Assembly: GCA_022767745.1 (NCBI GenBank)
Contig: JALENN010000009.1
Location: 62,001-126,000 of the forward strand
DNA: 64,000 nt
Source: Alistipes sp.
GTDB taxonomy: Bacteria > Bacteroidota > Bacteroidia > Bacteroidales > Rikenellaceae
Direction: 5' to 3'
Both the position numbers and the translations under genes were made by a program. The notes under the pieces are model-generated. The model had not been told where the DNA came from and made no database searches. It was given only the letters and a program-made list of their open reading frames with translations. Below, piece by piece: positions 24,801 to 36,270 of the stretch (the first letter of the stretch is position 1; every line of letters starts with the position of its first letter).

Positions 24801-25793
24801 ATGAGCAGTCTTAAAACATCGTTTGCGGGTTTGGAACTTAAAAACCCGATTGTGGTGAGCAGCAGCTCGCTTACCGACAGCGCCGAGGGATGCCTCCGCT
24901 TCGAGAAGGCCGGCGCGGGTGCCGTGGTGCTCAAGTCGCTCTTCGAGGAGGACATCGTGCGCCGCACCGAGTCGCTCACCGACGAGTCGGCACACACCGA
25001 GTCGGCAGATTACCTTCAGGGTTATCTGCGCGGACAGATGCTGGCCGATTATCTGAAACTGGTGAAGGAGAGCCGCGCGCTCTGCTCGATACCCGTCATC
25101 GCAAGCATCTGCTGCTGCACGGCGGGCGAGTGGACCGACTTCGCGCGCATGATCGAGCAGGCCGGAGCCGATGCCCTGGAGCTCAACGTCATGAGCCTTG
25201 CCTCGGACAAGGGGGCCGCCGACGGCGCCTTTGAGCAGCGCCATGTCGAGATCCTCGCTGCGGTGAAGCGCAGCGTCTCGATCCCCGTGATCATGAAGCT
25301 GGGGGCGAACCTCTCGAATCCCGTAAGCCTCATCGAGCGTCTGCGCGGTTACGGAGCCGCCGCAGTGGTGCTCTTCAACCGCCCGTATCAGACCGACATC
25401 GACATCGAGCGCATGGAGTACGTCTCGGGCAAGGTGCTCAGCGACGAGAGCGACCTCTCGAACTCGCTCCGCTGGACCGGCATCGCTTCGGCTGCCGTCA
25501 AGAACATATCGTACGCCGTTTCGGGTGGTGTGCACAGCGGTGAGGCCGTAGTCAAGTCGCTGCTTGCGGGCGCATCGGCCGTGGAGGTGTGCAGCGCGCT
25601 CTACATGGCGGGCGAGGGTTGGATCGCATCGGCTCTCGACACGGTGGCCAAGTGGCAGGAGCGTCACGGCTTCGAGGGTGTGGCCGGGTATCGCGGCCGC
25701 ATGAACGCCGCCGATGCCGAGCATGTTGACCGTCTGGAGCGTATGCAGTTCCTCAAGTATTTCGAGGGCTTCGGTAACGCCCACCGTCAGTAG
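24801..25793 (+). CDS. Dihydroorotate dehydrogenase-like flavoprotein
   Basis: 330 residues from the ATG at 24801; an in-frame ATG at 24759 precedes the promoter -7 element and cannot be transcribed from it. The TIM-barrel DHOD fold is recognisable: FAGLELKNPIVVSSSSLTDS, KAGAGAVVLKSLF, IPVIMKLGANLSN (K166) and the FMN-phosphate loop SGGVHSGEAVVKSLLAGAS. The canonical ELN-x-SCPN active-site loop of PyrD is replaced by ELNVMSLASDKG (127-138), with no cysteine. The family is usually labelled dihydroorotate dehydrogenase-like; orotate synthesis should not be assumed. No other pyrimidine gene is adjacent. Confidence 0.8.
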   Translation: MSSLKTSFAGLELKNPIVVSSSSLTDSAEGCLRFEKAGAGAVVLKSLFEEDIVRRTESLTDESAHTESADYLQGYLRGQMLADYLKLVKESRALCSIPVIASICCCTAGEWTDFARMIEQAGADALELNVMSLASDKGAADGAFEQRHVEILAAVKRSVSIPVIMKLGANLSNPVSLIERLRGYGAAAVVLFNRPYQTDIDIERMEYVSGKVLSDESDLSNSLRWTGIASAAVKNISYAVSGGVHSGEAVVKSLLAGASAVEVCSALYMAGEGWIASALDTVAKWQERHGFEGVAGYRGRMNAADAEHVDRLERMQFLKYFEGFGNAHRQ

Positions 25794-25914
25794 GCGGATC
25801 TTCGGGCTTGCGTCCACGGGTATCGGGATGCTGTTCCGTGACCGCCCCTGCGGGACGGCTGAGGGAGCATCTGCGCCAGAGTGCGTCGGGCGTCAGGACC
25901 GGCGATAATAAAAT

Positions 25915-25948
25915 AAGAGAGCCGTACTCGATCGAGTACGGCTCTCTT
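25915..25948. terminator. Bidirectional intrinsic terminator
   Basis: A perfect 34-base palindrome (25915-25948) flanked by A-rich and T-rich ends lies between the convergent DHOD-like and aldolase genes. Confidence 0.85.
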
Positions 25949-25969
25949 TGTATGGCTCGATGTGACCGA

Positions 25970-26962
25970 TTAAGCCTTGCCGGCAGAACAGAGCACGTTC
26001 TCGCACTTGTGCATGTAGAGCTTCTTGAGCTCGTCGCGAGCGGGACCCAGGTACTTGCGGGGGTCGAACTCGGCGGGCTGGTCTACGAAGATCTTGCGGA
26101 TCATGGCGGTCATTGCGAGACGGCCGTCCGAGTCGATGTTGATCTTGCAAACGGCGCTCTTGGCAGCCTGACGGAGCTGATCCTCGGGGATACCTACGGC
26201 ATCCTTCAGGGCACCGCCGTGGGTGTTGATGATCTTCACGTACTCCTGGGGTACCGACGACGATCCGTGCAGTACGATGGGGAATCCGGGGAGCTGCTTC
26301 TCGATGGCCTCGAGGATGTCGAAACGCAATGGGGGCGGAACGAGGATACCGTCGGCGTTGCGGGTGCACTGCTCGGGCTTGAACTTGTTGGCACCGTGCG
26401 AGGTACCGATCGAGATGGCCAGCGAGTCAACGCCGGTCTTGCTTACGAAGTCGATAACCTCCTCGGGACGGGTGTAGTGAGCCTCCTCGGCCGAAACCTC
26501 GTCCTCGACACCGGCCAGAACGCCCAGCTCGCCCTCGACGGTTACGTCGAACTGGTGAGCGTAGTCAACGACCTTCTTGGTGAGGGCAACGTTCTCGTCA
26601 TAGGGGAGCGACGAGCCGTCGATCATCACCGACGAGAAGCCCATGTCAACGCAGCTCTTGCAGAGCTCGAACGAGTTGCCGTGATCGAGGTGCAGGCAGA
26701 TGGGAATGTTCTTGCCCAGCTCCTTTGCATACTCGACGGCACCCTGAGCCATGTAGCGCAGCAGGGTCTGGTTGGCGTACTTGCGTGCGCCCGACGATAC
26801 CTGCAGGATCACGGGCGACGAGCACTCGACACATGCCGAGATTATGGCCTGCATCTGCTCCATGTTGTTGAAGTTGAATGCCGGTACGGCATAACCTCCG
26901 TTGATGGCCTTCTTGAACATCTCGCGGGTGTTCACGAGGCCGAGATCTTTGTACGATACCAT
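25970..26962 (-). CDS. fba: Fructose-bisphosphate aldolase, class II
   Basis: 330 residues. The zinc-site signatures of class II aldolase are visible: ICLHLDHGNSFELCKSC and EGELGVLAGVEDE, plus SIGTSHGANKF and VLHGSSSVPQEYV. It interconverts fructose-1,6-bisphosphate and the triose phosphates in glycolysis and gluconeogenesis. Its wobble choices are more uniform than those of its neighbours (AAC, GAG, ATC), consistent with high expression. A -7 element (TATATTTG on the minus strand, 27070-27063) lies 100 bases upstream. Confidence 0.96.
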   Translation of the reverse strand: MVSYKDLGLVNTREMFKKAINGGYAVPAFNFNNMEQMQAIISACVECSSPVILQVSSGARKYANQTLLRYMAQGAVEYAKELGKNIPICLHLDHGNSFELCKSCVDMGFSSVMIDGSSLPYDENVALTKKVVDYAHQFDVTVEGELGVLAGVEDEVSAEEAHYTRPEEVIDFVSKTGVDSLAISIGTSHGANKFKPEQCTRNADGILVPPPLRFDILEAIEKQLPGFPIVLHGSSSVPQEYVKIINTHGGALKDAVGIPEDQLRQAAKSAVCKINIDSDGRLAMTAMIRKIFVDQPAEFDPRKYLGPARDELKKLYMHKCENVLCSAGKA

Positions 26963-27062
26963 AATTCTTACTTTTATGAAGTTGATGAATCTTTTTCGTT
27001 CGGTGTCTGCGGCAACCGTGTATCATGCCGGGCGTGTGCCGGCGGATGCGGTTTCCGCGACG

Positions 27063-27070
27063 CAAATATA
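27063..27070 (-). promoter_or_regulatory. -7 promoter element of fba
   Basis: CAAATATA on the plus strand is TATATTTG on the minus strand, about 100 bases before the aldolase start codon. Confidence 0.5.
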
Positions 27071-27220
27071 CAAAAATAATGGGAGTTGGATAAATTTTTT
27101 TTCTCTTGCTGCCGCATGTCGTTCATTTGCCGCGGCGGGGCGCGGCGTGTGGGCGGGATTAATGTCATGACGTGCAGTCGAAAAATCATCTTTTGGGAAA
27201 GCCGGATCGGAAAAAATGGT

Positions 27221-27228
27221 TAGTTTTG
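27221..27228 (+). promoter_or_regulatory. -7 promoter element of GH78 gene
   Basis: TAGTTTTG matches TAnnTTTG, 73 bases before the start; the nearest TTTG upstream (27192-27195) is 25 bases away, longer than usual. Confidence 0.45.
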
Positions 27229-27301
27229 TAATGATGGGCCGTCCGCCGTTTGTGTGCTGGCGGCCCGCAGCAGGGACTACCAACTTGAAACCATTTATAC
27301 T

Positions 27302-29986
27302 ATGAAACGATTGTTGCTATTTCTGATGACGGTGGCATGCCTGCCCGCGGTGGCGCAGGTGAGCGTGTCGTCGTTGAAGGTTAATCACATGAAGGAGCCC
27401 TCGGGCGTGGTGGATGCCCGCCCGGTGCTGAGCTGGGTTGTGGAGAGCCCCGACCGTAACGTCATGCAGCAGGCCTACGAGGTGCGCGTATTCCGCGACG
27501 GCCGCAGCGTGTGGCGTTCGGGCCGTGTCGAGTCGCAGGAGAGCGTGGCCGTCGAGTACGGCGGCGAGCCCCTGGCGTCGGGCACGCGATACGAGTGGCA
27601 GGTGCGCGTGTGGGACGACCGCGGCCGCGTATCGAAGTGGAGCGAGCGCAGCGCGTGGCTCACGGGCATGATGACCGACGGCGAGTGGCGTGCCCGCTGG
27701 ATTCTCCCGGCCGAGCAGACCGACGCCTCGCCCATGCTGCGCAAGGAGTTCACCATAACGAAACCGGTGGCTTCGGCCGTGGCCTACATCACCTCGCACG
27801 GCATGTACGAGGCGGCCATCAACGGCGCCAAGGTGGGCAATGCGCACTACGCCCCGGGATGGACCACCTATGACAAGCGCCTGCAGTACCAGACCTACGA
27901 CGTCACCTCGATGTTGCAGAAGGGCGCGAACGCCTTCGGCCTTATGCTGGGCCGCGGCTGGTACCTGAGCCTGCTGGGATGGTCGAGCGGCGAGCACCAG
28001 ATATACGCCTACGACAGGATGGCGGCGCTGGCGCAGATCGTCGTTACGTACCGCGACGGCTCGCAGGAGGTCTTCGCGACGGACGACACGTGGAAGAGTT
28101 CGACGGGTGAGGTTACCCATTCGACCATCTACGACGGCGAGACGGTCGATGCGCGCCTTATCCAGCACGGCTGGGACAAGGCCGGCTTCGACGACGGTGC
28201 ATGGCGCGGCGTGACGGTGGCCGACTATCCGATGGACAACCTCGTGAGCAGCGACAGCGAGCCTGTCGTGACGCACGAGTACCGCACCCCGGTCGAGGTG
28301 ATCACCACGCCCAAGGGCGAGAAGGTGCTCGACTTCGGCCAGAACATGGTCGGCCGCGAGATATTCACCTTCAAGGGCCGCCCCGGACAGGAGATCGTCA
28401 TCTCGCACGCCGAGGTGCTCGACGAGAAGGGTAACTTCTACACCGTCAACCTGCGTTCGGCCAAGGCGCAGAGCCGTTACATATGCAGCGGCGGCGAGGA
28501 CCGCTTCGAGCCGCGCTTTACGTTCTACGGATTCCGCTACCTCAAGGTGGAGGGCCTCGACGGCGAGATCGACCCCGAGGACTTCAAGGTGGCGGTGATC
28601 TTCTCCGACCTGGCCGAGACAGGCAACTTCTCGTCTTCGAACGAACAGGTAAACCAGCTGCAGAGCAATATACAGTGGGGCCTCCGCGGCAACTTCCTTG
28701 ACGTGCCGACCGACTGCCCGCAGCGTGACGAGCGTCTGGGATGGGCGGGCGATGCGCAGGTGTTCTTCCGCACGGCCACTTTCAACCGCGATGTACAGAG
28801 TTTCTTCCGCAAGTGGCTCAAGGACCTGGCGGCCGACCAGCGTCCCGACGGGCAGGTTACCGACATAATACCCACGATCGAGGGCCTTGTCGGATCGGGC
28901 CATACGGGTTGGGCCGACGTGGCCACCATCGTTCCGTGGCAGCACTACATGGCCTACGGCGACCGCCGTATCCTCGAGAACCAGTATCCGAGCATGAAGG
29001 CATGGGTCGATTTCATGGTCGGCCAGTGCAGCGAGCCCTATCTCTGGAATAAGGGGTGGCATTACGGCGACTGGCTCTTCTACAGCGTTGACAACGATAC
29101 GTCGGGCGTGTCGGCCGTCACCTACAAGCCCCTTATCCAGCAGTGCTTCTTCGCCAACTCGGCCGAGTTGACCTCGAAGGCTGCGGCCGTGCTGGGCCAT
29201 GAGGAGGAGGCCGCCTACTATGCCGACGTTGCGGCCAAGGCCCGCGAGGCATTCTGCAACGCCTACCTGACCCCCGCAGGCTATCTGGTGTCGGCCACGC
29301 AGACGGCATACGTTCTGGCGCTGTACTTCGACATGGTGCCCGAGTCGATGCGTCCCGTCGTGGCGTCGCGCCTTGCCGACAAGGTGCGCGAGTACGGACA
29401 CATCACCACGGGATTCCTCGGCACGCCCTACATCTGCCACGTACTGTCGGAGTGGGGCTACACCGACCTTGCCTACATGCTTCTGCTGCGCCAGCAGTAC
29501 CCGGGATGGCTCTATCCCGTGACGATGGGCGCCACGACCATATGGGAGCGCTGGAACTCGATGATGCCCGACCGCACCATCCCCAACAACGGCATGAACT
29601 CGTTCAACCACTACTCGTACGGTGCCATCGGCGACTGGCTCTACCGCGAGGCTGTCGGCCTGCACGAGACCTCGCCCGGATTCAAGACCATGGCCGTGAA
29701 ACCCCACACCGGAGGCGGCTTCACGCAGATGCGCGCCGAGCAGCTGACCCCCTACGGGCGTGCCGCGGCCGAGTGGCGCGACGAGGAGGGGCTCTTCACA
29801 CTCGAGGTGACCATCCCCGTGAACACCACGGCCGAGATATATGTCCCCTCGGCTTCGGCCGACGAGGTGATGCTCGACGGCGCCGCCGTGGCAGCCTCGG
29901 CCGATGCCTCGATAGAGGGTTATGCCGACGGTTACACTTGTGTGAAGGTCGGCTCGGGAACCTACCGCTTCGAGGTGAAGCGTTAG
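27302..29986 (+). CDS. Secreted alpha-L-rhamnosidase (GH78)
   Basis: 894 residues from the ATG at 27302, which gives the signal peptide MKRLLLFLMTVACLPAVAQ; the frame is open 48 bases upstream but without a signal. The order is: Bac_rhamnosid_N-type fibronectin/beta region (about 25-180), rhamnosidase N and concanavalin-like region (TSHGMYEAAINGAKVG, YAPGWTTYDKRLQYQTYD), then the (alpha/alpha)6 catalytic barrel with DVPTDCPQRDERLGWAGDAQVF, whose acidic residues are the presumed catalytic site, and YPVTMGATTIWERWNSM, and a C-terminal beta domain. It should cleave terminal alpha-L-rhamnose from plant glycans in the periplasm. There is no SusC/SusD pair nearby. Confidence 0.93.
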   Translation: MKRLLLFLMTVACLPAVAQVSVSSLKVNHMKEPSGVVDARPVLSWVVESPDRNVMQQAYEVRVFRDGRSVWRSGRVESQESVAVEYGGEPLASGTRYEWQVRVWDDRGRVSKWSERSAWLTGMMTDGEWRARWILPAEQTDASPMLRKEFTITKPVASAVAYITSHGMYEAAINGAKVGNAHYAPGWTTYDKRLQYQTYDVTSMLQKGANAFGLMLGRGWYLSLLGWSSGEHQIYAYDRMAALAQIVVTYRDGSQEVFATDDTWKSSTGEVTHSTIYDGETVDARLIQHGWDKAGFDDGAWRGVTVADYPMDNLVSSDSEPVVTHEYRTPVEVITTPKGEKVLDFGQNMVGREIFTFKGRPGQEIVISHAEVLDEKGNFYTVNLRSAKAQSRYICSGGEDRFEPRFTFYGFRYLKVEGLDGEIDPEDFKVAVIFSDLAETGNFSSSNEQVNQLQSNIQWGLRGNFLDVPTDCPQRDERLGWAGDAQVFFRTATFNRDVQSFFRKWLKDLAADQRPDGQVTDIIPTIEGLVGSGHTGWADVATIVPWQHYMAYGDRRILENQYPSMKAWVDFMVGQCSEPYLWNKGWHYGDWLFYSVDNDTSGVSAVTYKPLIQQCFFANSAELTSKAAAVLGHEEEAAYYADVAAKAREAFCNAYLTPAGYLVSATQTAYVLALYFDMVPESMRPVVASRLADKVREYGHITTGFLGTPYICHVLSEWGYTDLAYMLLLRQQYPGWLYPVTMGATTIWERWNSMMPDRTIPNNGMNSFNHYSYGAIGDWLYREAVGLHETSPGFKTMAVKPHTGGGFTQMRAEQLTPYGRAAAEWRDEEGLFTLEVTIPVNTTAEIYVPSASADEVMLDGAAVAASADASIEGYADGYTCVKVGSGTYRFEVKR

Positions 29987-30007
29987 GCTGTACGGCTGTC
30001 GATTGTT

Positions 30008-30042
30008 GGCGGCGGGGCTTCGGCCTCGCCGCCATCGTTTTT
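30008..30042 (+). terminator. Intrinsic terminator of the GH78 gene
   Basis: An 11-bp stem (30008-30018 with 30023-30033, one G-T pair) capped by a TTCG tetraloop and followed by ATCGTTTTT. Confidence 0.85.
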
Positions 30043-30178
30043 GTGCAATCGGGCAACTGGAGGACGGTGCCCTGTTGCGGCCTTATCCGCCCTGTGGTGT
30101 AGGTCTGTCGGTGTGCGGGGCGGTGTCCGGAGCGGCTGCGGCTGTGTGGTCAAGCGCCGGAGGCTTGTGCCGAACGAA

Positions 30179-30211
30179 AACACGCCGGGAAGCATTGCTT
30201 CCCGGCGTGTT
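30179..30211 (-). terminator. Intrinsic terminator of the beta-galactosidase gene
   Basis: A perfect 15-bp stem (30179-30193 with 30197-30211) with a 3-base loop; on the minus strand it runs into TTTTCGTTC. It is 22 bases from the GH2 stop. Confidence 0.8.
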
Positions 30212-30233
30212 ACATTTACGGTCGCCCGATCGG

Positions 30234-33335
<3,102 letters not shown>

Positions 33336-33406
33336 TTATGGTTAGTTTATTTCAGTCGTAAGTTTCAGATTAGCCGGTTCGCGGGACGGCATGCGTGCGG
33401 TACGGG

Positions 33407-34351
33407 TCAGCGCCGCTTCGTGGTCTCGATGCGTGCGGCTACGGGGTAGTGGTCCGAGGGGCAGCGGCGGACGTAGCTGCGGAAGCTGATCTCCCGGGGT
33501 GCGGCATCGCCCTTTACGGCGTCGGCATCCTCGCGCGGCGTCCAGTAGCCGTCGGTCAGTACGGCGTAGTTGCGCACGGCGAACGACGGCGAGAGGAATA
33601 TGTGGTCGATGCGGCTCTCGGTGTGGAAGTCGGGCTTGAAGCTGTTGAAGGTGCCGTTGCGGGCGAAACGCTTCTCGGCCGCCTCGAACGAATCCAGCAG
33701 CAGGCCCGATTTCACGAAGGTCTGGTATATCTCGTTGTTCTGGTCGACGTTGAAGTCGCCCGTGATGATTACAGGCTCGCCGCCGCACATCTCGCGCACC
33801 TTGCTCACGATGAGTTTCGCGCCCTCGCGGCGTGCCTCGACGCCAATGTGGTCCATGTGCAGGTTGAAGAACCAGAAGCGCACTTTGGTCTCCCTGTCCT
33901 GCAGGCGCACATAGGAACATACGCGCGGCAGGGCGGCATCCCACCCCTTCGAGCCTGCCACGTCGGGCGTCTGTGAGATCCAGAAGTCGCCCGAGTCGAG
34001 CAGCTTGAAGCGCTCGCGCTTGTAGAATATGGGTTCGTGCTCGCCGCCGTGTTTGCCGTCGTCGCGGCCCACGCCCACGTGGTCGTACTCGGGCAGCGCG
34101 GCCGACAGGTCGTCGAGCTGGTTCTTTTTGATCTCCTGCGCTCCGAATATGTCGAAGTCGATCCACTCCACCTGCTCGCATATGACGGGGCAGCGCTGTT
34201 GCCAGCCGTTTCCCTTGCGTGCGTCACCCTCGTTGTCGTTGCGCATGTTGTAGGTGCCTACGGTGAGAGTCTGGGCCTGCACGCCGGTGACCGCCATGGC
34301 GATCAGCAGGACGGCGAACATGCCTTTTACGATATGTCTTGATGTGTTCAT
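33407..34351 (-). CDS. Secreted endonuclease/exonuclease/phosphatase-family hydrolase
   Basis: 314 residues from the ATG at 34351; the long upstream open frame is rejected because this ATG begins a signal peptide ending GVQAQ. EEP-fold motifs are in order: TYNMRNDN, FGAQEIKKNQ (metal-binding Glu), FNLHMDHIGVEARREGA, ITGDFNVDQNNE (catalytic Asp/Asn), RIDHIFLS and the terminal PSDHYPVAA (catalytic His). Known exported Bacteroidetes members act on phosphoesters such as inositol phosphates, nucleic acids or sphingomyelin; the substrate is unresolved. It begins 8 bases after the upstream zinc-ribbon gene, so the two are one transcript. Confidence 0.88.
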   Translation of the reverse strand: MNTSRHIVKGMFAVLLIAMAVTGVQAQTLTVGTYNMRNDNEGDARKGNGWQQRCPVICEQVEWIDFDIFGAQEIKKNQLDDLSAALPEYDHVGVGRDDGKHGGEHEPIFYKRERFKLLDSGDFWISQTPDVAGSKGWDAALPRVCSYVRLQDRETKVRFWFFNLHMDHIGVEARREGAKLIVSKVREMCGGEPVIITGDFNVDQNNEIYQTFVKSGLLLDSFEAAEKRFARNGTFNSFKPDFHTESRIDHIFLSPSFAVRNYAVLTDGYWTPREDADAVKGDAAPREISFRSYVRRCPSDHYPVAARIETTKRR

Positions 34352-34359
34352 TTGACGGT

Positions 34360-34803
34360 TCAGATTATGTTGGCGATGATTCTTACGATGTTCCATACGA
34401 CCGTTACGGGGGCGGTGACGATGCCTATCACGATCGAGGCAAGCAGCTTTACCACGCCGTAGGCGCACCAGCCAAGCACTGATGCCTGCGTGAGGCGCCA
34501 GCGCATGATCGAGTTGATGAATTGCCATCCCGAGACGGCGGCCATGAGCAGGTATCCGCTGAGGATGCGCTGGTCGGGCGAAGCCTCCGACGACAGGAAG
34601 TTGAGGCGGTGGCCCAGATAGAATAGCAGGGCGTATGATACCAGATATACCACGCCCGCAACCACTGCTACGCGTCGGCGTATGCGGCGGCATTCGGGAC
34701 ACAGCGGTTCGGCCTTGTTGCCTGCGCATTGGGCGCAAAGGCCCTTGCCGCAATCCGAACATACGGCTACGGCCGGTTGGTCATGGTGTGTCGTGCAGTT
34801 CAT
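34360..34803 (-). CDS. Zinc-ribbon/B-box-like small membrane protein
   Basis: 147 residues of unknown function. The N-terminal 40 residues hold a cysteine/histidine cluster (C3, H6, H7, C15, C18, C23, C26, C35, C38 in the pattern CTTHH, CSDCGKGLCAQC, CPEC), resembling a B-box zinc-finger. After a basic stretch RRIRRR come hydrophobic segments at about 47-66, 85-100 and 112-140, so the zinc domain should face the cytoplasm. Other bacterial B-box-plus-membrane proteins of this build are uncharacterised. It is first in a unit with the EEP hydrolase and has a consensus promoter 24 bases upstream. Confidence 0.75.
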   Translation of the reverse strand: MNCTTHHDQPAVAVCSDCGKGLCAQCAGNKAEPLCPECRRIRRRVAVVAGVVYLVSYALLFYLGHRLNFLSSEASPDQRILSGYLLMAAVSGWQFINSIMRWRLTQASVLGWCAYGVVKLLASIVIGIVTAPVTVVWNIVRIIANII

Positions 34804-34826
34804 CGGGTGAGTCGGTTTATACTCGA

Positions 34827-34857
34827 CAAATATAATAATAAACGTCGTAACTGCAAA
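34827..34857 (-). promoter_or_regulatory. Consensus promoter TTTG-N19-TATATTTG
   Basis: On the minus strand TTTG (34857-34854) and TATATTTG (34834-34827) with 19 bases between, 24 bases before the zinc-ribbon gene. Confidence 0.75.
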
Positions 34858-34956
34858 AAAATCAACGCCCGTGCGCCCATGCGGGCCGCGGTGTGTGCCG
34901 CCGTTTTATGTTGTGCAACAACGTCCTTTTGCCGCACGGCGCCGCCGGATACCGGT

Positions 34957-34993
34957 GGCGGGGACGGATGCCCGTTGAGCTTCCGTCCCCGCC
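34957..34993 (-). terminator. Hairpin downstream of ROK gene
   Basis: GGCGGGGACGGA (34957-34968) pairs perfectly with TCCGTCCCCGCC (34982-34993), 55 bases after the ROK stop. There is no T-run on the minus strand, so termination is likely but not certain. Confidence 0.5.
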
Positions 34994-35048
34994 GTGAGAG
35001 TGCCGGCCGCCGGCCGTGTGGGGCGGCGGTTATGCCGTATGATAGGGT

Positions 35049-36161
35049 TTATTTGTCGCCGTTGCGCTTGTCGATCTCGTTCAGGGCGAAGGCATAGGCA
35101 CCGAGCGAGATGGCGGTGCTGGCGCCGATCTTCGACACCATGACGCCGATGCGCTTCTGCGGGTCGTAGACAACCTCGCGGTCCGATCCGTAGACCTTCA
35201 GTGCGCGCGACTCGCCGCGGGCGAAGGCGGCGAACTCCTCCTCGTTGTCCAGGTCGTATACCTTCATCTGCACACGGTTGAGCATGCCGCCGTCGAGCGA
35301 GAAGAGACGGCCGCGCAGCTGCTCGAGCAGCGAGGGCATTATGTATTTCGACGCTGCAGTGATGCCGCCGCCGATGACGATCAGTCCGTCGATGAGCGTC
35401 ACGGCCGTGGCCATGGCGTCGCCTGCAACCTCGCCCATAGTGGCGAAGGCGCGTTTTGCGGCGTCGCTGTCGCCCGGGCGCTTGCCTTCGGCTATGTCGA
35501 ATATGTCCTTGGGTTCGAGCGTGGGGTCATCGGTGCCCGATAGGCGTGCGTAGACACGCTTGACGGCGCGTACGGCCACACCCTCCTCGACCATCACGTC
35601 GGGCATGTGCTTGTGCTTGAGGCAGAAAGTCTCCACGCACGAGTTGTCGCCCACGTGCAGCTCGCCGTTGGCGACGAATCCGAATCCGAATCCCGTGCCG
35701 AAGGTGTATCCCAGCAGGTTGCGGTAGCGCTTGCTGCTGCCGGCCTTGGCCAGGCGCTCGTTTACGTCGGGCAGCGCTCCGGCCAGGGCCTCGCCGTAGG
35801 CATAGAGGTCGGCGTCGTTGTTTATATATACAGGTATGCCGAACTTATCCTGCAGGAAAGGACCCAGGGCCACGCCGTCGCGGAACGACGGGAAGTTGGG
35901 CAGGTGGCCGCCGATAATGCCGTTGGGGTAGTCGGCCGGGCCGGGGAAGGCGAAGCTGATGGCCACGGGGGGCGTGTCGAGGGCGGCGATTACGCGGCTG
36001 AAGCCGTCGACCATCGTGGCCAGGCATAGGTCGAGGTCAGCGGCGTTCGAGGGGAGCGTTATGGGCTCGACGACGAAGCGGTTGGCGCGTACGGCGCCGA
36101 ATACGAAGTTGGTGCCTCCGGCATCGAGCGTGATGACGGTGCGGTTATCGTTTCTGTACAT
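35049..36161 (-). CDS. ROK-family sugar kinase-like protein
   Basis: 370 residues, longer than the usual 300 of ROK glucokinases. The ATP-binding DAGGTNFVFG (13-22) and the NNDADLYAYGEA segment with the catalytic aspartate (about D116) are present, as is the GTGFGFGFV loop (155-163) and IVIGGGI. The zinc-binding HxCxCGxxGC motif usual in ROK proteins is missing: the corresponding stretch is NSCVETFCLKHKH (173-185), with two lone cysteines. A hexose is the likely substrate; which one cannot be read. A -7 element precedes it and separates it from the upstream DUF2156-GNAT gene. Confidence 0.85.
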   Translation of the reverse strand: MYRNDNRTVITLDAGGTNFVFGAVRANRFVVEPITLPSNAADLDLCLATMVDGFSRVIAALDTPPVAISFAFPGPADYPNGIIGGHLPNFPSFRDGVALGPFLQDKFGIPVYINNDADLYAYGEALAGALPDVNERLAKAGSSKRYRNLLGYTFGTGFGFGFVANGELHVGDNSCVETFCLKHKHMPDVMVEEGVAVRAVKRVYARLSGTDDPTLEPKDIFDIAEGKRPGDSDAAKRAFATMGEVAGDAMATAVTLIDGLIVIGGGITAASKYIMPSLLEQLRGRLFSLDGGMLNRVQMKVYDLDNEEEFAAFARGESRALKVYGSDREVVYDPQKRIGVMVSKIGASTAISLGAYAFALNEIDKRNGDK

Positions 36162-36190
36162 CGTTGTGTCGTTTTAGATTGAACTCTATG

Positions 36191-36198
36191 CAAAGATA
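36191..36198 (-). promoter_or_regulatory. -7 promoter element of the ROK gene
   Basis: CAAAGATA on the plus strand reads TATCTTTG on the minus strand, 29 bases before the ROK start. Confidence 0.55.
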
Positions 36199-36270
36199 GT
36201 GTTTTTGCCTGCAAAATGGCGTAGGCATAGAGAATATTCGTGCACAACAGGTGTAATCCGACGATATTCC

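Larger units (their letters stand above)
26963..27301. other. Divergent intergenic region, fba / GH78
   Basis: 339 bases with no gene. It contains the minus-strand -7 element TATATTTG (27063-27070) for fba and a plus-strand element TAGTTTTG (27221-27228) for the rhamnosidase, with a GC-rich centre. I saw no operator-like repeat. Confidence 0.5.

Noticed and set aside
27317..29707. 796-codon open frame antisense to the rhamnosidase
   Set aside because: Same shadow effect; composition is typical of antisense GC-rich frames and no conserved family is visible.
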